From positions 21,739,001 through 21,803,000 of the forward strand of contig NC_092680.1 in NCBI RefSeq assembly GCF_964355755.1: 64,000 nucleotides of DNA. The letters run 5' to 3'. This stretch comes from Antedon mediterranea. Lineage: Eukaryota; Echinodermata; Crinoidea; Comatulida; Antedonidae. Below the pieces are notes generated by a model. It worked only from the letters and a program-made list of their open reading frames with translations. It did no database searches and was not told the origin of the DNA. Below, one piece after another: positions 14,001-29,960 of this stretch (position 1 is its first letter; each line of letters begins with the position of its first letter). The translations under genes and the position numbers were made by a program.

Positions 14001-17000
14001 CATTCCACTGTGTATGGTTTAAAAGAAAAAATGATTTTAAAATGTTATCGTGCAGCAATTTGTTTTGTTCAATGATATTTATTTTTCAGAACGACATCTT
14101 TCATTGACCAAATGAACACCTGGTATGATTTGAAGAACAAGACTGAAGTTCTTGATAAGCGAATCTTCTCTAAAATGCAGGTGAGAAAATATAGCATGCA
14201 AATAAACAATGATTTGTGTATATGTATGTTTATTTCTCATTACCTAAATACAGTACAGTCTATGGTTCACCCATACTGTAGTTCCTGGAAGTTGTAATGT
14301 ATTGTTATTTGGACGTCTTAGACATATCATACTTTCTATTTCAGCAAAGCATTGGTACATGTGGGTTGACTGGAGTTGATCGTCTGCTCTGTTTCATGAT
14401 TGTACGGGAACTACAAAACTTTTTGGCCATTCTAGAACGAGGTGTGCTAAGGGATAAGCAATGGCTGGATATGTTTGGTAGTCTTATGAAATCTCTTAAT
14501 CCTGTCAGAGGATTAGTAGGTAATCTTTTTAAATTTATTTGTCTATTGATTTTTTGAACTTCCCAGTAAAAACACTTATTTATTATGTGTGGTTAATTGT
14601 TTCTATCATATTTATATTCTTTTCTCGTTTTAATGCCAACGTATTTTTTTTTCATTTTAATGCCAACGTATTTTTATTTAGAAAGAGATACTGAATCTAG
14701 TCAACTGCACTTGTTTAGTAAACAGTAACTTTTCACAACCTAAATTTAATACTATCTGGCTGAAGGACGATGATGAATATATCCGTAACATACTTTTATC
14801 AAATGAAAATCAGTGCATTCTACATCCATCTTAATATTAAGACCACAATATTCAATCCTCAAATTCAATTCTGTTAACAATAGTAATACACATAATTAGA
14901 GTATATTTATTAAAAGAAGAACTGGTTTCAGTTTCGGTACATTGATAAAACATTTCAACAACTTTTCTTTTGTACAGCTAACCCAGCAAAGCATTATTCA
15001 CAATTCATAAACAAAGCCAACAAAATGTGGCAGCCTTTTATCATTATGGTGCTAAAAGTGGGACAGATGCAGTTACTACGGCGACTCATTGCTAATGACC
15101 TTAAGTTCACTTGCAAATTTGACTCTAATTTCTTGTCAAATGGATTGGAAACAATGAACAAGTAAGTCTACTTATACAGCAGTTTATATTTATTATTCTT
15201 TATCATAAAACAATAACAAACAAATAACTACAAAGTAAGTGGCAGGAAACACAAAAGGGAACTAAATCCCTATGACAAGAGCCTGTGAATCCTCAAGTAG
15301 CACATAAAGATAAAATATAGCATTTCAATAAATATATCGGCAAACAAAAATATCAAGTGTTTGCCCACACTTACAAATACATTGTATACAGTACGAACAA
15401 TATTTAGCTCTGTCTACACTATCAAACTAGTTTGACAAAAATGTGTGATGTGCCCAAATATAGTGGTGATATGCTCAAATATGGTAATGATATGACATCA
15501 TCATGTCCATATATATATGAGTACATCACATTTTTTACGTCACATAAATGTGATAGTGTAGACAGAACTTTAATTTTAATAAATTTTGAATTTTTAGGGG
15601 ATTACTAAAGGATGTAGAAGCTCACTATCAAGACCCAACTTTACCGTACCCTAAGGAAGAGAACCCACTGATGTATGAACTATCATCTTACCTTGAGTCT
15701 GCTGGGTTCTGCCAACCACTTGCTAAGGTCAATATAAATTACATCTTTAACACATATAAATACAATTATATTAGGTGTACTGTAGCCATGCCATACAACC
15801 CAACCTATTACAATTATATTAGGTGTAACCATGCCATACAACCCAACCTATTACAATTATATTAGGTGTAGCCATGCCATACAACCCAACCTATTACAAT
15901 TATATTAGGTGTAGCCATGCAATACAACCCAACCTATTACAATTATATTAGGTGTAGCCATGCCATACAACCCAACCTATTACAATTATATTAGGTGTAG
16001 CCATGCCATACAACCCAACCTATTACAATTATATTAGGTGTAGCCATGCCATACAACCCAACCTATTACAATTATATTAGGTGTAGCCATGCCATACAAC
16101 CCAACCTATTACAATTATATTAGGTGTAGCCATGCCATACAACCCAACCTATTACAATTATATTAGGTGTAGCCATGCCATACAACCCAACCTATTACAA
16201 TTATATTAGGTGTAGCCATGCCATACAACCCAACCTATTACAATTATATTAGGTGTAGCCATGCCATACAACCCAACCTATTACAATTATATTAGGTGTA
16301 GCCATGCCATAAAACCCAACCTATTACAATTATATTAGGTGTAGCCATGCCATGCAACCCAACCTATTACAATTATATTAGGTGTAGCCATGCCATACAA
16401 CCCAACCTATTACAATTATATTAGGTGTAGCCATGCCATACAACCCAACCTATTACAATTATATTAGGTGTAGCCATGCCATACAACCCAACCTATTACA
16501 ATTATATTAGGTGTAGCCATGCCATACAACCCAACCTATTACAATTATATTAGGTGTAGCCATGCCATACAACCCAACCTAGTACAATTATATTAGGTGT
16601 AGCCATGCCATACAACCCAACCTATTACAATTATATTAGGTGTAGCCATGCCATAAAACCCAACCTATTACAATTATATTAGGTGTAGCCATGCCATGCA
16701 ACCCAACCTATTACAATTATATTAGGTGTAGCCATGCCATACAACCCAACCTATTACAATTATATTAGGTGTAGCCATTCCATACAACCCAACCTATTAC
16801 AATTATATTAGGTGTAGCCATGCCATACAACCCAACCTATTACAATTATATTAGGTTTAGCCATGCCATACAACCCAACCTATTACAATTATATTAGGTG
16901 TAGCCATGCCATACAACCCAACCTATTACAATTATATTAGGTGTAGCCATGCCATACAACCCAACCTATTACAATTACAGTATATTAGGTGTAGCCATGC

Positions 17001-20000
17001 CATACAACCCAACCTATTACAATTATATTAGGTGTAGCCATGCCATACAACCCAACCTATTACAATTATATTAGGTGTAGCCATGCCATACAACCCAACC
17101 TATTACAATTATATTAGGTGTAGCCATGCCATACAACCCAACCTATTACAATTATATTAGGTGTAGCCATGCCATACAACCCAACCTATTATAATTATAT
17201 TAGGTGTAGCCATGCCATACAACCCAACCTATTACAATTATATTAGGTGTAGCCATGCCATACAACCCAACCTATTACAATTATATTAGGTGTAGCCATG
17301 CCATAAAACCCAACCTATTACAATTATATTAGGTGTAGCCATGCCATGCAACCCAACCTATTACAATTATATTAGGTGTAGCCATGCCATACAACCCAAC
17401 CTATTACAATTATATTAGGTGTAGCCATGCCATAAAACCCAACCTATTACAATTATATTAGGTGTAGCCATGCCATACAACCCAACCTATTACAATTATA
17501 TTAGGTGTAGCCATGCCATACAACCCAACCTATTACAATTATATTAGGTGTAGCCATGCCATACAACCCAACCTATTACAATTATATTAGGTGTAGCCAT
17601 GCCATACAACCCAACCTATTACAATTATATTTGGTGTAGCCATGCCATGCAACCCAACCTATTACAATTATATTAGGTGTAGCCATGCCATACAACCCAA
17701 CCTATTACAATTATATTAGGTGTAGCCATGCCATAAAACCCAACCTATTACAATTATATTAGGTGTAGCCATGCCATACAACCCAACCTATTACAATTAT
17801 ATTAGGTGTAGCCATGCCATACAACCCAACCTATTACAATTATATTAGGTGTAGCCATGCCATACAACCCAACCTATTACAATTATATTAGGTGTAGCCA
17901 TGCCATACAACCCAACCTATTACAATTATATTAGGTGTAGCCATGCCATACAACCCAACCTATTACAATTATATTAGGTGTAGCCAAGCCATACAATTAC
18001 AACCCAACCTATTACAATTATATTAGGTGTAGCCATGCCATACAACCCAACCTATTAATGAATGTTTCGTATTCATTGAGTATATTTTCATTTCTAAAGC
18101 TCTGTCTACACTATCACACTAACGCCCGTATTCTTAAACCGGACTTTAGTCGTAGTTCGAGCTAAAACTAAAAAAATGACGTCATTTTAATTCATAAACC
18201 GAACTTCAACTAAATCACCGACTAAATCAGGCCAACCTCGACTAAATCGAGACGGATTTTGATCGATTTTTTTAGTCCTGGAGGGGGCAGACTAAATGGT
18301 CGACTAAATGGTTTTTAAACGATGTTTATAAAAAACGTAACAGTCATTGAGTTGTTATATTGGCCAGATATTGAAGAATGAAATATCTATATTTATATTA
18401 GCTTAATTAAATATACATTGGTATAAATTATAATAATGAAAATCATCTTTATTTACAACTGTATACAAATTACATTATTTTCTTCGCGCAAGTCCGACTT
18501 GAGCTACGTCACGCCATAGCGACAATGGGAGATGCGGCAATTCACCACGCGATGAAATGTTTAGGGGGCCTAGCGCTTTCTTGTCATGCTATGAAGTGCG
18601 TGGTTCGTGGCAATCATACTTTGTTGGGGGCCTAGAAAATATAAAAGTTACCGTACCGCCATGGTTCCTAATTATATTTTTAAGATTTTATTTGTTGTTA
18701 ATCAAATATACTTCACTGTTAAATTAATACTGATATTGTTCTAATAATTAACGATTAAAATTATTTTTCATGTATATAGTCCTGATGCGTAAAAAGTGTT
18801 GTAAGAAATGGAAAGTGATATCAATGCGCAAAATTTCGTCTGCTCCTCAAATACTCTCTTGTCATTGGCCAATGTATAGCCTTTGTTACTCAGACGTGTG
18901 CAACTCGACTAAAAGTTCGACTTCATTAAGTCGAACTGCAAACTTCGACTACTTCGTTTTTGAATCGAATTTGAAGTAATAGCTCGAACTACAACTTTTC
19001 CAAGTCGAACTTCGAACTACGACTAAAGTCCGGTTTAAGAATACGGGCGTAAGTGTGACAAAAAAGTGTGATGTGCCCACATATGGTAGTGATATGCCCA
19101 AATATGGTAGTGATATGAAATCATCATGTCAATATAGGGGCATTTTTTGTCACATAAAGTTTGATAGTGTAGACAGAACTTTACTGTCCTATTCAACTCT
19201 GCAATTTTTCAACTCGTGTAAATATTTAAACCCATTCAACTCATAAACGTTCCTAACTGGTATTTAGTTAAGCATTTTCTTGTATTTTCAATTTGTTTCT
19301 TTTGTAGATTTATATCACAACAAAGCGAGTGCCATATCTGTCTTTAATCACCTTCCTATTTGTGACGTCACAGTTACCAAAACTCCAATATGTCAAGTCT
19401 GTAGGTAAGTGATCAAACTTAGTGTGTTCTATTGTTTATCATCTTCAAATTATTATGCTGAGATGTAAATCCGGAGCGGATCCACAATTTGTTATCATTA
19501 GTCTATCAAAAAGAAGTTTGTATTTTGATTGTAGTTGTCAAACGGAAGGATTGCGCCTATAGTGCTACTGCTGGATCCGCCCCTGGAGATAGTATTTTAA
19601 AATAGTCCTTTCGTCCAGTGCCCACCAGAGGAGAGGCATAAGCCAATACGTCTGAGGCAGATACTAGATGCTATAAGAGTCAGCAGTGCTGATTTCAAAT
19701 GCCTAACAGGACCCCAGCTCCATATACAGCACCCGATATTCTCCCATCCAAGCTCTAACCAGGCCCAACGTTGCTTAACTTCGGTCATCTAACGAGAACC
19801 AGTGTTTCAACATGGTAAGATCTTGCAGTATATCCATGCCAGTTACTTATATATTATATTGTTTGTGTTTACAGGAAGTATGATTGCTCGTCAGATAAAA
19901 GACCCTATTGATGGACCTCCCTTCATTGCTGGAACCATTACACTTCTCAAGCAGTTCCATTCAGAGAACACCGATCAGTTTCTAGCTCTTCTAGGCCAAT

Positions 20001-20705
20001 ATGTCCGATCTCACGTGGAAGCTGCTGCCACCGTGTACGTTCCCCTTCATTACCTTTTTCATCCGTTTTTCTGATTATTTTATTAAAAACTTGTTACTTT
20101 GCTATGGCTTTATGCATAATGCACATATTTATTTATAGAGTTGCAATAATTTCATTCAACAACAGAGTTGATGTGCTGTATCTATTTTTTTGTTTGCCGT
20201 TTTAAAAGATGGATTCATTTTAATTCAAATCTCTCCTGAAAACTCACTTATTTCAATAGTTATTCTTTTCATGTTGGACTGTGAGACTCCAGTAAAAAGC
20301 GCTTTATATTTGATATTATTGTTATGTTGCAGGTCCAAGACTCCAGAACTTCCTATAGAAGCAGTGAATGTTTTGGCCTTTCTTGATGATTTTGTACACT
20401 ACGGCTCCCTGCCTAGAAAGGTAAGTAGCTGCTGTAACTTGTTCTTCAATTTTTTGTCCGTGTCATGTGACCACAAATATCCTGTACTGCCAAAACCAAA
20501 AGATGAAATAAAAATTACAGATGACGGTGTTGGAGGGGAGGTGAGATGGATGAAGAATGAGCGCCCTCTGGTTCTACTACAGCTATTAACATACCTTTCT
20601 GTCTAAGCTTTGTTTGAATTAGCCTAACAATATCTCTTTTTTTTTCAGATGGTAGAAGCTCACGTACCAGCATACATTTTTGATGAATTCAAAAGTAATT
20701 GCTAA
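5090..20705 (+). CDS. WASHC5: WASHC5 (strumpellin), WASH complex subunit 5
   Basis: Large helical scaffold subunit of the WASH complex, which activates Arp2/3 on endosomes. Exons: 5090-5314, 5561-5667, 5913-5997, 6313-6413, 6736-6855, 7070-7295, 7561-7674, 7991-8162, 8423-8547, 8765-8894, 9734-9846, 10121-10363, 10609-10860, 11190-11270, 12969-13070, 13297-13476, 13661-13785, 14090-14180, 14345-14519, 14978-15161, 15598-15727, 19308-19404, 19875-20034, 20333-20420, 20649-20705. They join in phase to 1160 residues, against 1159 for human strumpellin, and similarity is clear along the whole length ([11 protein letters not shown] at the start, [20 protein letters not shown] in the middle, [13 protein letters not shown]-like at the end). 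The ATG at 5090 follows an acceptor by seven bases and lines up with the human start. No catalytic motifs are expected. Exons 21 and 22 are separated by 3.6 kb of repeats; all introns appear GT-AG. Confidence 0.95.
6900..6985 (+). repeat. Degenerate duplicate of the end of WASHC5 exon 5
   Basis: Intron sequence here repeats the end of the exon that finishes at 6855 and the start of its intron: ttctcaactcatccaaatgc, gagtcatacttcaa and the downstream accaactta are shared with 6800-6885. The GT donor is destroyed (ttcaactaag instead of ttcaggtaaa), so it looks like a decayed local duplication, not an exon. Confidence 0.75.
9173..9490. repeat. Compound tandem repeat in WASHC5 intron 10
   Basis: Four copies of a segment containing tttctattcatcaatgggat and cacatggaattacttact, separated by variable numbers of a 14-bp subunit (tgatcatcctgatca). 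Nested repeat of a repeat. The short ORFs across it are a by-product of the periodicity. Confidence 0.85.
11798..12760 (-). pseudogene. Filamin/NHL-repeat (TRIM-NHL-like) retrocopy, broken
   Basis: Inside the 1.7-kb WASHC5 intron 11271-12968, on the opposite strand, an intronless stretch encodes a filamin-like segment (ending [15 protein letters not shown]) followed by NHL-propeller repeats: [66 protein letters not shown]. It is interrupted by an in-frame TGA after the filamin part, a frame change near 12290 and another near 12046. No introns, no start and at least three lesions indicate a processed or captured copy of a TRIM2/3/71-type gene lacking the RING and B-box part. An unprocessed fragment is the alternative. 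Confidence 0.8.
15406..15569. mobile_element. MITE family A, copy 2
   Basis: Bounded by agctctgtctacactatcaa and an inverted copy ending gtgtagacagaact, in the WASHC5 intron just upstream of the exon at 15598. Its right end lies only 28 bp from the splice acceptor. Confidence 0.85.
15757..18055. repeat. 43-bp minisatellite, about 53 copies
   Basis: Uninterrupted head-to-tail array of a 43-bp unit (ccatgccatacaacccaacc then tattacaattatattaggtg then tag). Copies are almost identical; a few carry ccataaaacc, ccatgcaacc or a 3-5 bp insertion (near 16975 and 17995). It fills the 5' two thirds of the WASHC5 intron 15728-19307 and starts about 30 bp after the donor. The donor here is gtcaat, weaker than its neighbours. 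Confidence 0.97.
18098..19180. mobile_element. MITE family A, copy 3, split by another element
   Basis: Left end agctctgtctacactatcac at 18098 and right end gatagtgtagacagaact at 19180 belong to the same ~155-bp family as the other copies. The two halves are separated by a 927-bp insertion at 18123-19049. Removing the insertion and one TAA restores a normal family-A copy. Confidence 0.88.
18123..19049. mobile_element. Harbinger-type MITE, 927 bp, inserted in family A copy 3
   Basis: Long terminal inverted repeats: cgcccgtattcttaaaccgg continuing actttagtcgtagttcgagc at the left, matched by their reverse complement at the right. Exactly flanked by TAA (18120-18122 and 19050-19052), a TWA target duplication as in PIF/Harbinger. 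The left arm holds subterminal repeats of the motif cgactaaat. I find no transposase ORF; the short ORF at 18770-18979 is not convincing. Confidence 0.85.
19466..19592. mobile_element. Small inverted-repeat element with GGCGGATCC ends
   Basis: Ends ccggagcggatccac and ctggatccgcccctgg are inverted repeats about 120 bp apart, in a WASHC5 intron. A related end (caggggcggatccagg) occurs alone at 53544-53559. Probably a non-autonomous DNA transposon; no clear target duplication was resolved. Confidence 0.5.
19600..19816 (-). mobile_element. 5S rRNA-derived SINE
   Basis: Read on the minus strand, 19816 to 19723 is clearly 5S-rRNA-like: accgaagttaagcaacg (A box region), ttgggcctggttagagcttg, then gatgggaga (C box), ending cgggtgctgta. 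The short helix segment normally between gggaga and cgggtgctg is shortened, and the 5' end of 5S is eroded, so it is not a functional 5S gene. About 120 bp of unrelated tail follows (to about 19600). This organisation is that of SINE3-type elements. It lies in the WASHC5 intron 19405-19874. Confidence 0.8.
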
Positions 20706-21660
20706 ACAAAGGACAATTAGAGAGAAGGCGGATGGAATATTAAATTAATCAGCAAAAGATGATAATGGTTAACATTGTTTAAATTAATTAAATTGAGTGG
20801 AAGATGATGGTAAGCCTAGTGATGGCAACAACACTGTTCCAAATCATCATTTATTTATCAGTTTCATTCATGTTAAAGTAAACAGTGTATTGGTGCATGT
20901 TGATACAGTGGTCTCCTAATTAAAAATTATGTCAAATGTATATAATTTAACTACATAAAGGTCAAAATCCAGCCTAATTTGCATACTATGTTTATTCTTT
21001 ACACCTGTCGGCAACCAATTTATTCTTGCTGGCAAAACTAAATAGGAAAACATTGTTTATGTATTAATGTTAAGTGCATGTCATATACTGTAATCAGATT
21101 TGAAAAAGAGACATTTATTTTAAAAGATGCTGCATGATAAGGAACAAAAAACTAAATACAAATGCACCATCTTGTTAGCCTGTTGTACAGTATGTACTAT
21201 ATGGACCAACATACACTTTGACAAAATATTAATAGTACAGGTTTTAACTGTAGTAGAGATTGGTGTTATCACACACTACAGTAATGGCCTCATAATAATG
21301 TATTAATTATGCTCATCATTTTTATAGAAATTATATCAAAGTTTAAAAATATAATTTTATAGGCTGCTGCAATAATTAATGTGTATATATTTTAATTATA
21401 GATAAATTTACTTTATTTGATGAGCTGCTGATACAGTACTTAAATTGAGGTAGTCACAAATATTTGTTTATTTCACCAAAACAAAATATGGTGTCATAAT
21501 CCATTTAAAGAATCCACTTATGGTAAAAACCATGATAGATTTGGACCATAATTTATTGGTATATGCATGAGTGTGTAACAGATGTTTAAGCACGATCTAC
21601 TTCATTTACAGACACTTTGTGGTTTTTTCAAAAAACAAATACTGTATATAATAAAACAGA
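20706..21660 (+). other. WASHC5: WASHC5 3' untranslated region
   Basis: AT-rich, no coding feature. The best poly(A) signal is AATAAA at 21650-21655. The neighbouring gene on the minus strand ends at 22013, so the two transcripts converge with little space between them. Confidence 0.55.
21650..21655 (+). terminator. WASHC5: Candidate poly(A) signal of WASHC5
   Basis: AATAAA within gtatataataaaacag, about 950 bp after the WASHC5 stop. Confidence 0.45.
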
Positions 21661-21842
21661 TGGACTCTTACATTTTTTTTCTTCAAAATGATGTTTTCAT
21701 TTCAAGTTGAAGATAACCTTTTTTTAACATTACTGCAAACTACACTGAGAATTAACTGAAAAGAAACACAGAAAGCAATACATGGCACAAGAAATCATAA
21801 GAACATTACAAATTAGTTTCTCCTGCTGATTCTATAGTGTTC

Positions 21843-21848
21843 TTTATT
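21843..21848 (-). terminator. Candidate poly(A) signal of the phytochelatin-synthase-like gene
   Basis: TTTATT on the plus strand (AATAAA on the minus strand), about 165 bp beyond the minus-strand stop at 22013. It faces the WASHC5 signal about 190 bp away. Confidence 0.4.
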
Positions 21849-22012
21849 TCATTGCCAAAATTCCAAGTCATGTGCAATTATTCTGGGAGCCAGTAACATA
21901 TGATTTCACCCCATTCCACCCAGAAGGTTTGACCCCTTAATGTTGTTGCTTAAAATTGATACAGTAAAAACATGGTTTGCATACAAAGTCATTCTTCCTT
22001 TAAACAATTGAA

Positions 22013-22645
22013 TTATTGTGATACAATGATATAACCACGAGTTTTAGAAGTTGATGTATCAACTGTGTTCATAGAATGAAACAAATGATGAGATGTTACC
22101 CAGCATTCATCAGTTGCAGGCCATGTATCTAAGATAAGGAAGCTGTCGCTGTCCTCGTGGTAGCCACACAAGGGACTAAAATGACCAGAAACAGTCTGAC
22201 CTGGATATATCACCTTTAAATCGTAATTTATAATCACCGAACAACTTGAGTCCTTGTGACTGAGAGCACTTTTTGCTTTTGTACGAAATTCTTCTACTGA
22301 ACTGTCTGCTGCTGGGTGCATAGTTGCTAGGTAACCATGAGCTCTGACCAAGTCTGTGATTTGCTGCAAAGTGCATCCTTCCTTGCTTACCACTGATTCA
22401 GTCAGAATACTGTTAGTTTCTTTCAATGAAAACATGTTTGCTTCACTGAATGGAAGCTGGTCATCGTTGCCATGTTTACCAATAAGATAGGCGTTCATGG
22501 CTAGCACGCTGCTAACTACCCCACAGAACGTCGAGTTGTGTTGCTTCTTGAATATTCTATCAATGATCGGCTGATAGTATGATCTCTCGGAAGCTTCTGT
22601 TTTGAGTCTCTGTCCATCGGGACTATACAGCGGTACCACAGACAT
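22013..22645 (-). CDS. Short phytochelatin-synthase-like cysteine peptidase/transpeptidase
   Basis: Single coding exon of 210 residues. The papain-like phytochelatin synthase catalytic core is recognisable: nucleophile Cys41 in NSTFCGVVSSVLAMNA, His155 in GHFSPLCGYH, Asp173 in FLILDTWP. The His-Asp spacing of 18 equals that of the plant enzyme (His162-Asp180). Canonical enzymes transfer gamma-Glu-Cys between glutathiones to make metal-binding phytochelatins. This protein stops directly after the catalytic domain (RGYIIVSQ) and lacks the Cys-rich C-terminal half of eukaryotic enzymes (usually about 400-500 residues), resembling short bacterial homologues that mainly hydrolyse glutathione. An in-frame ATG seven codons upstream (22666) is less likely as start: a good acceptor (aattaatttcag) lies six bases before the 22645 ATG, implying a 5' UTR intron. 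No signal peptide is seen, so probably cytosolic. Function is inferred from the triad only. Confidence 0.82.
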   Translation of the reverse strand: MSVVPLYSPDGQRLKTEASERSYYQPIIDRIFKKQHNSTFCGVVSSVLAMNAYLIGKHGNDDQLPFSEANMFSLKETNSILTESVVSKEGCTLQQITDLVRAHGYLATMHPAADSSVEEFRTKAKSALSHKDSSCSVIINYDLKVIYPGQTVSGHFSPLCGYHEDSDSFLILDTWPATDECWVTSHHLFHSMNTVDTSTSKTRGYIIVSQ

Positions 22646-22666
22646 CTTAACTGAAATTAATTGCAT

Positions 22667-24538
22667 TAATAATTAATACCTTATGCAATGACATTATTGG
22701 AATGTATTGTATTAAAAATGTTTTTGTTTAAAAAAAATCTACTGTAAAATAATTTATCAGGGTTTTATATTAGAAGATTGTGACATATATATTATAATTA
22801 TATATATGCAGTAGTAGTATGTTTCTGCTATATTGGCGTACCATACCTTACACACATTAAAGTACGAGTAGCCTGGAGCTACAAAATATACCTGTAGCCT
22901 GCTATAAATTTGGGCGTTCCATACTCGGACGGAGCGCCGCCTGTTGATCTGCTTTTCTCAAAATAAAATTACAAGCGGCGGAGCCCGGGAAATATACTCA
23001 TTACTAGCAAGAATTTGTTATCCCGTAATTATCTATTTGACCTAGGCCTAGTACGAAGTTCTTTCATTATCTAATAGCATAGCAAAAAGAACCTTTACTA
23101 ACTATACGGCGTTGTCGATGTGTCCTACTTGTTGTTGATGTCAATAAGATAGAGGGCGTGTATCTCCATAAAAGAGTCGATTATTGGGGGTTGTCTACAA
23201 CCTTATATGCTTACCTACTTTTCAATATTAAATAATAATAATATTAATAATAATAAAGGAATTTTCAACAAGTTAATTAACCAGGGCCGGCCACATTTTG
23301 GCATTCTTGTGACATCATAATACATGATTTAATTTTGTTATAGACACTTATAGTCTATGATAGGCCTAACTAGGCCTATACAACAATTTGAAATTATTAT
23401 TTGATTTCTTTCTATTCTATATAATAATAATTTTTGTTTTTATTGATTCTTGGGCCATGAAAAAGAGACATTCATATGAATCCAACATTGTAGCAAACTA
23501 TAATTATTAGGAATTTTATTATAATAATAATTTTAGAGAGGAGGTGTGTCATAGTATCCTCTGTTGTAATTGGCTTAAATTAAAGAGGCTCGTCACTAAA
23601 TCTATGAATATTCATTAAAGTCACGGCAACACATGATTGATTCATTGAAGAAGAAAGAGCGAGAGGCGATTAACCGAGAATAGAAAAATAATATCATCGT
23701 CATTGTATCAGGAAATTAAATACTTTCTGTTGAAATTTGTACAAAGGTTTATTTATTTCAACACTATAATCAATACACATTTGGAGGATACGACCAAATT
23801 TACGGTAAGTTAATTTTACAACGTTTAATATCGATGACAGATGTCATGGGATACAACGTGTCTCGCACACTAGAGAGAGGCTTGCTGCAGTTTGTTTGTT
23901 TTATAGTAGCGGAGTACAATACACACATTCCATGTCGGCGGAGCCGTAACTCCGCTAACAACTGCAACTGACCACAACGGGCTTAGAGGAAATTGATTTA
24001 AATATGCATGTATGGTTTCTGTATCGAAGCCATGAATGGTCTGTTGGCTGTCTAGATCTATGACAACTTAATTGTTGTGTGTCAATTTATGATTCTTGCC
24101 TAGGCTAACTATAAAAGGCTATTAATATAAGTAAGTATTATACTTTATTTTGAAACTGGACAATTGAAATTCATATTGATTCACACAACATGATATTTTA
24201 TGTCTAATTAGTTATGTTTACACGTTTTAGACATATATTATTAGGCCTACTACAGTAGGCCTAATAATATATGTCTAAAAGACAGAATTTAAAAATAACA
24301 AATTACTATACTCAATTGAATATTTTGTAAAAATGTAAATGTTTTTATGTGAAACTGCTGTGGTATAGGAAAAAAATTGATAAATTAATTTTTTTTGTCC
24401 AAAAATAGGAATTTCCAAGCTTAGGCAGAATTGGTTCTCATGAAAAATTAACATCACTTTTTGTAAAACTGATAATTCAGGTGTGGTTCCCATTAAATAA
24501 TTCCAAGTTTAATTTACTATTAGGGAGAGTGGCAGAGA
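22667..24538. promoter_or_regulatory. Divergent promoter region of the PCS-like gene (-) and TDH (+), with TDH 5' UTR intron
   Basis: No coding exon seen. GC-richer islands occur near 22910-22990 (cggacggagcgccgcc) and 23930-23960 (gtcggcggagccg). An inverted CCAAT (attgg) lies at about 23568. A strong donor at 23805 (tacg|gtaagt) and an acceptor at 24521-24523 (ctattag) fit a TDH 5' UTR intron that ends 15 bases before its ATG. A perfect 26-bp hairpin lies within this intron at 24225-24280. Confidence 0.5.
24225..24280. repeat. Perfect inverted repeat, 26-bp arms, 4-bp loop
   Basis: Left arm 24225-24250 (ttttagacatatattattag then gcctac) and right arm 24255-24280 are exact reverse complements around the loop taca. 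It lies in the predicted 5' UTR intron of TDH. Absence of any mismatch suggests either recent origin or constraint. Confidence 0.9.
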
Positions 24539-29847
<5,309 letters not shown>

Positions 29848-29960
29848 AGAAGAATCTGTTTCATATGGCATTCCCACAATGCATCACTCATCAGCAACAG
29901 TCCGAGGTTAGAGAAGAATCTGTTTCAATATGGCATTCCCACAATGTATAATAATAAAGA

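Noticed and set aside
18770-18979. ORF inside the 927-bp inserted element as a transposase
   Set aside because: Only 69 codons, no recognisable DDE or Myb-like motif, and it runs into the terminal inverted repeat.
19723-19816. Functional 5S rRNA gene
   Set aside because: The 5' end is eroded and a helix segment is shortened; only the internal promoter region is well kept.
22646-22666. Upstream ATG (22666) as start of the phytochelatin-synthase-like protein
   Set aside because: A strong acceptor lies between this ATG and the 22645 ATG, so the upstream codons are most likely intronic.
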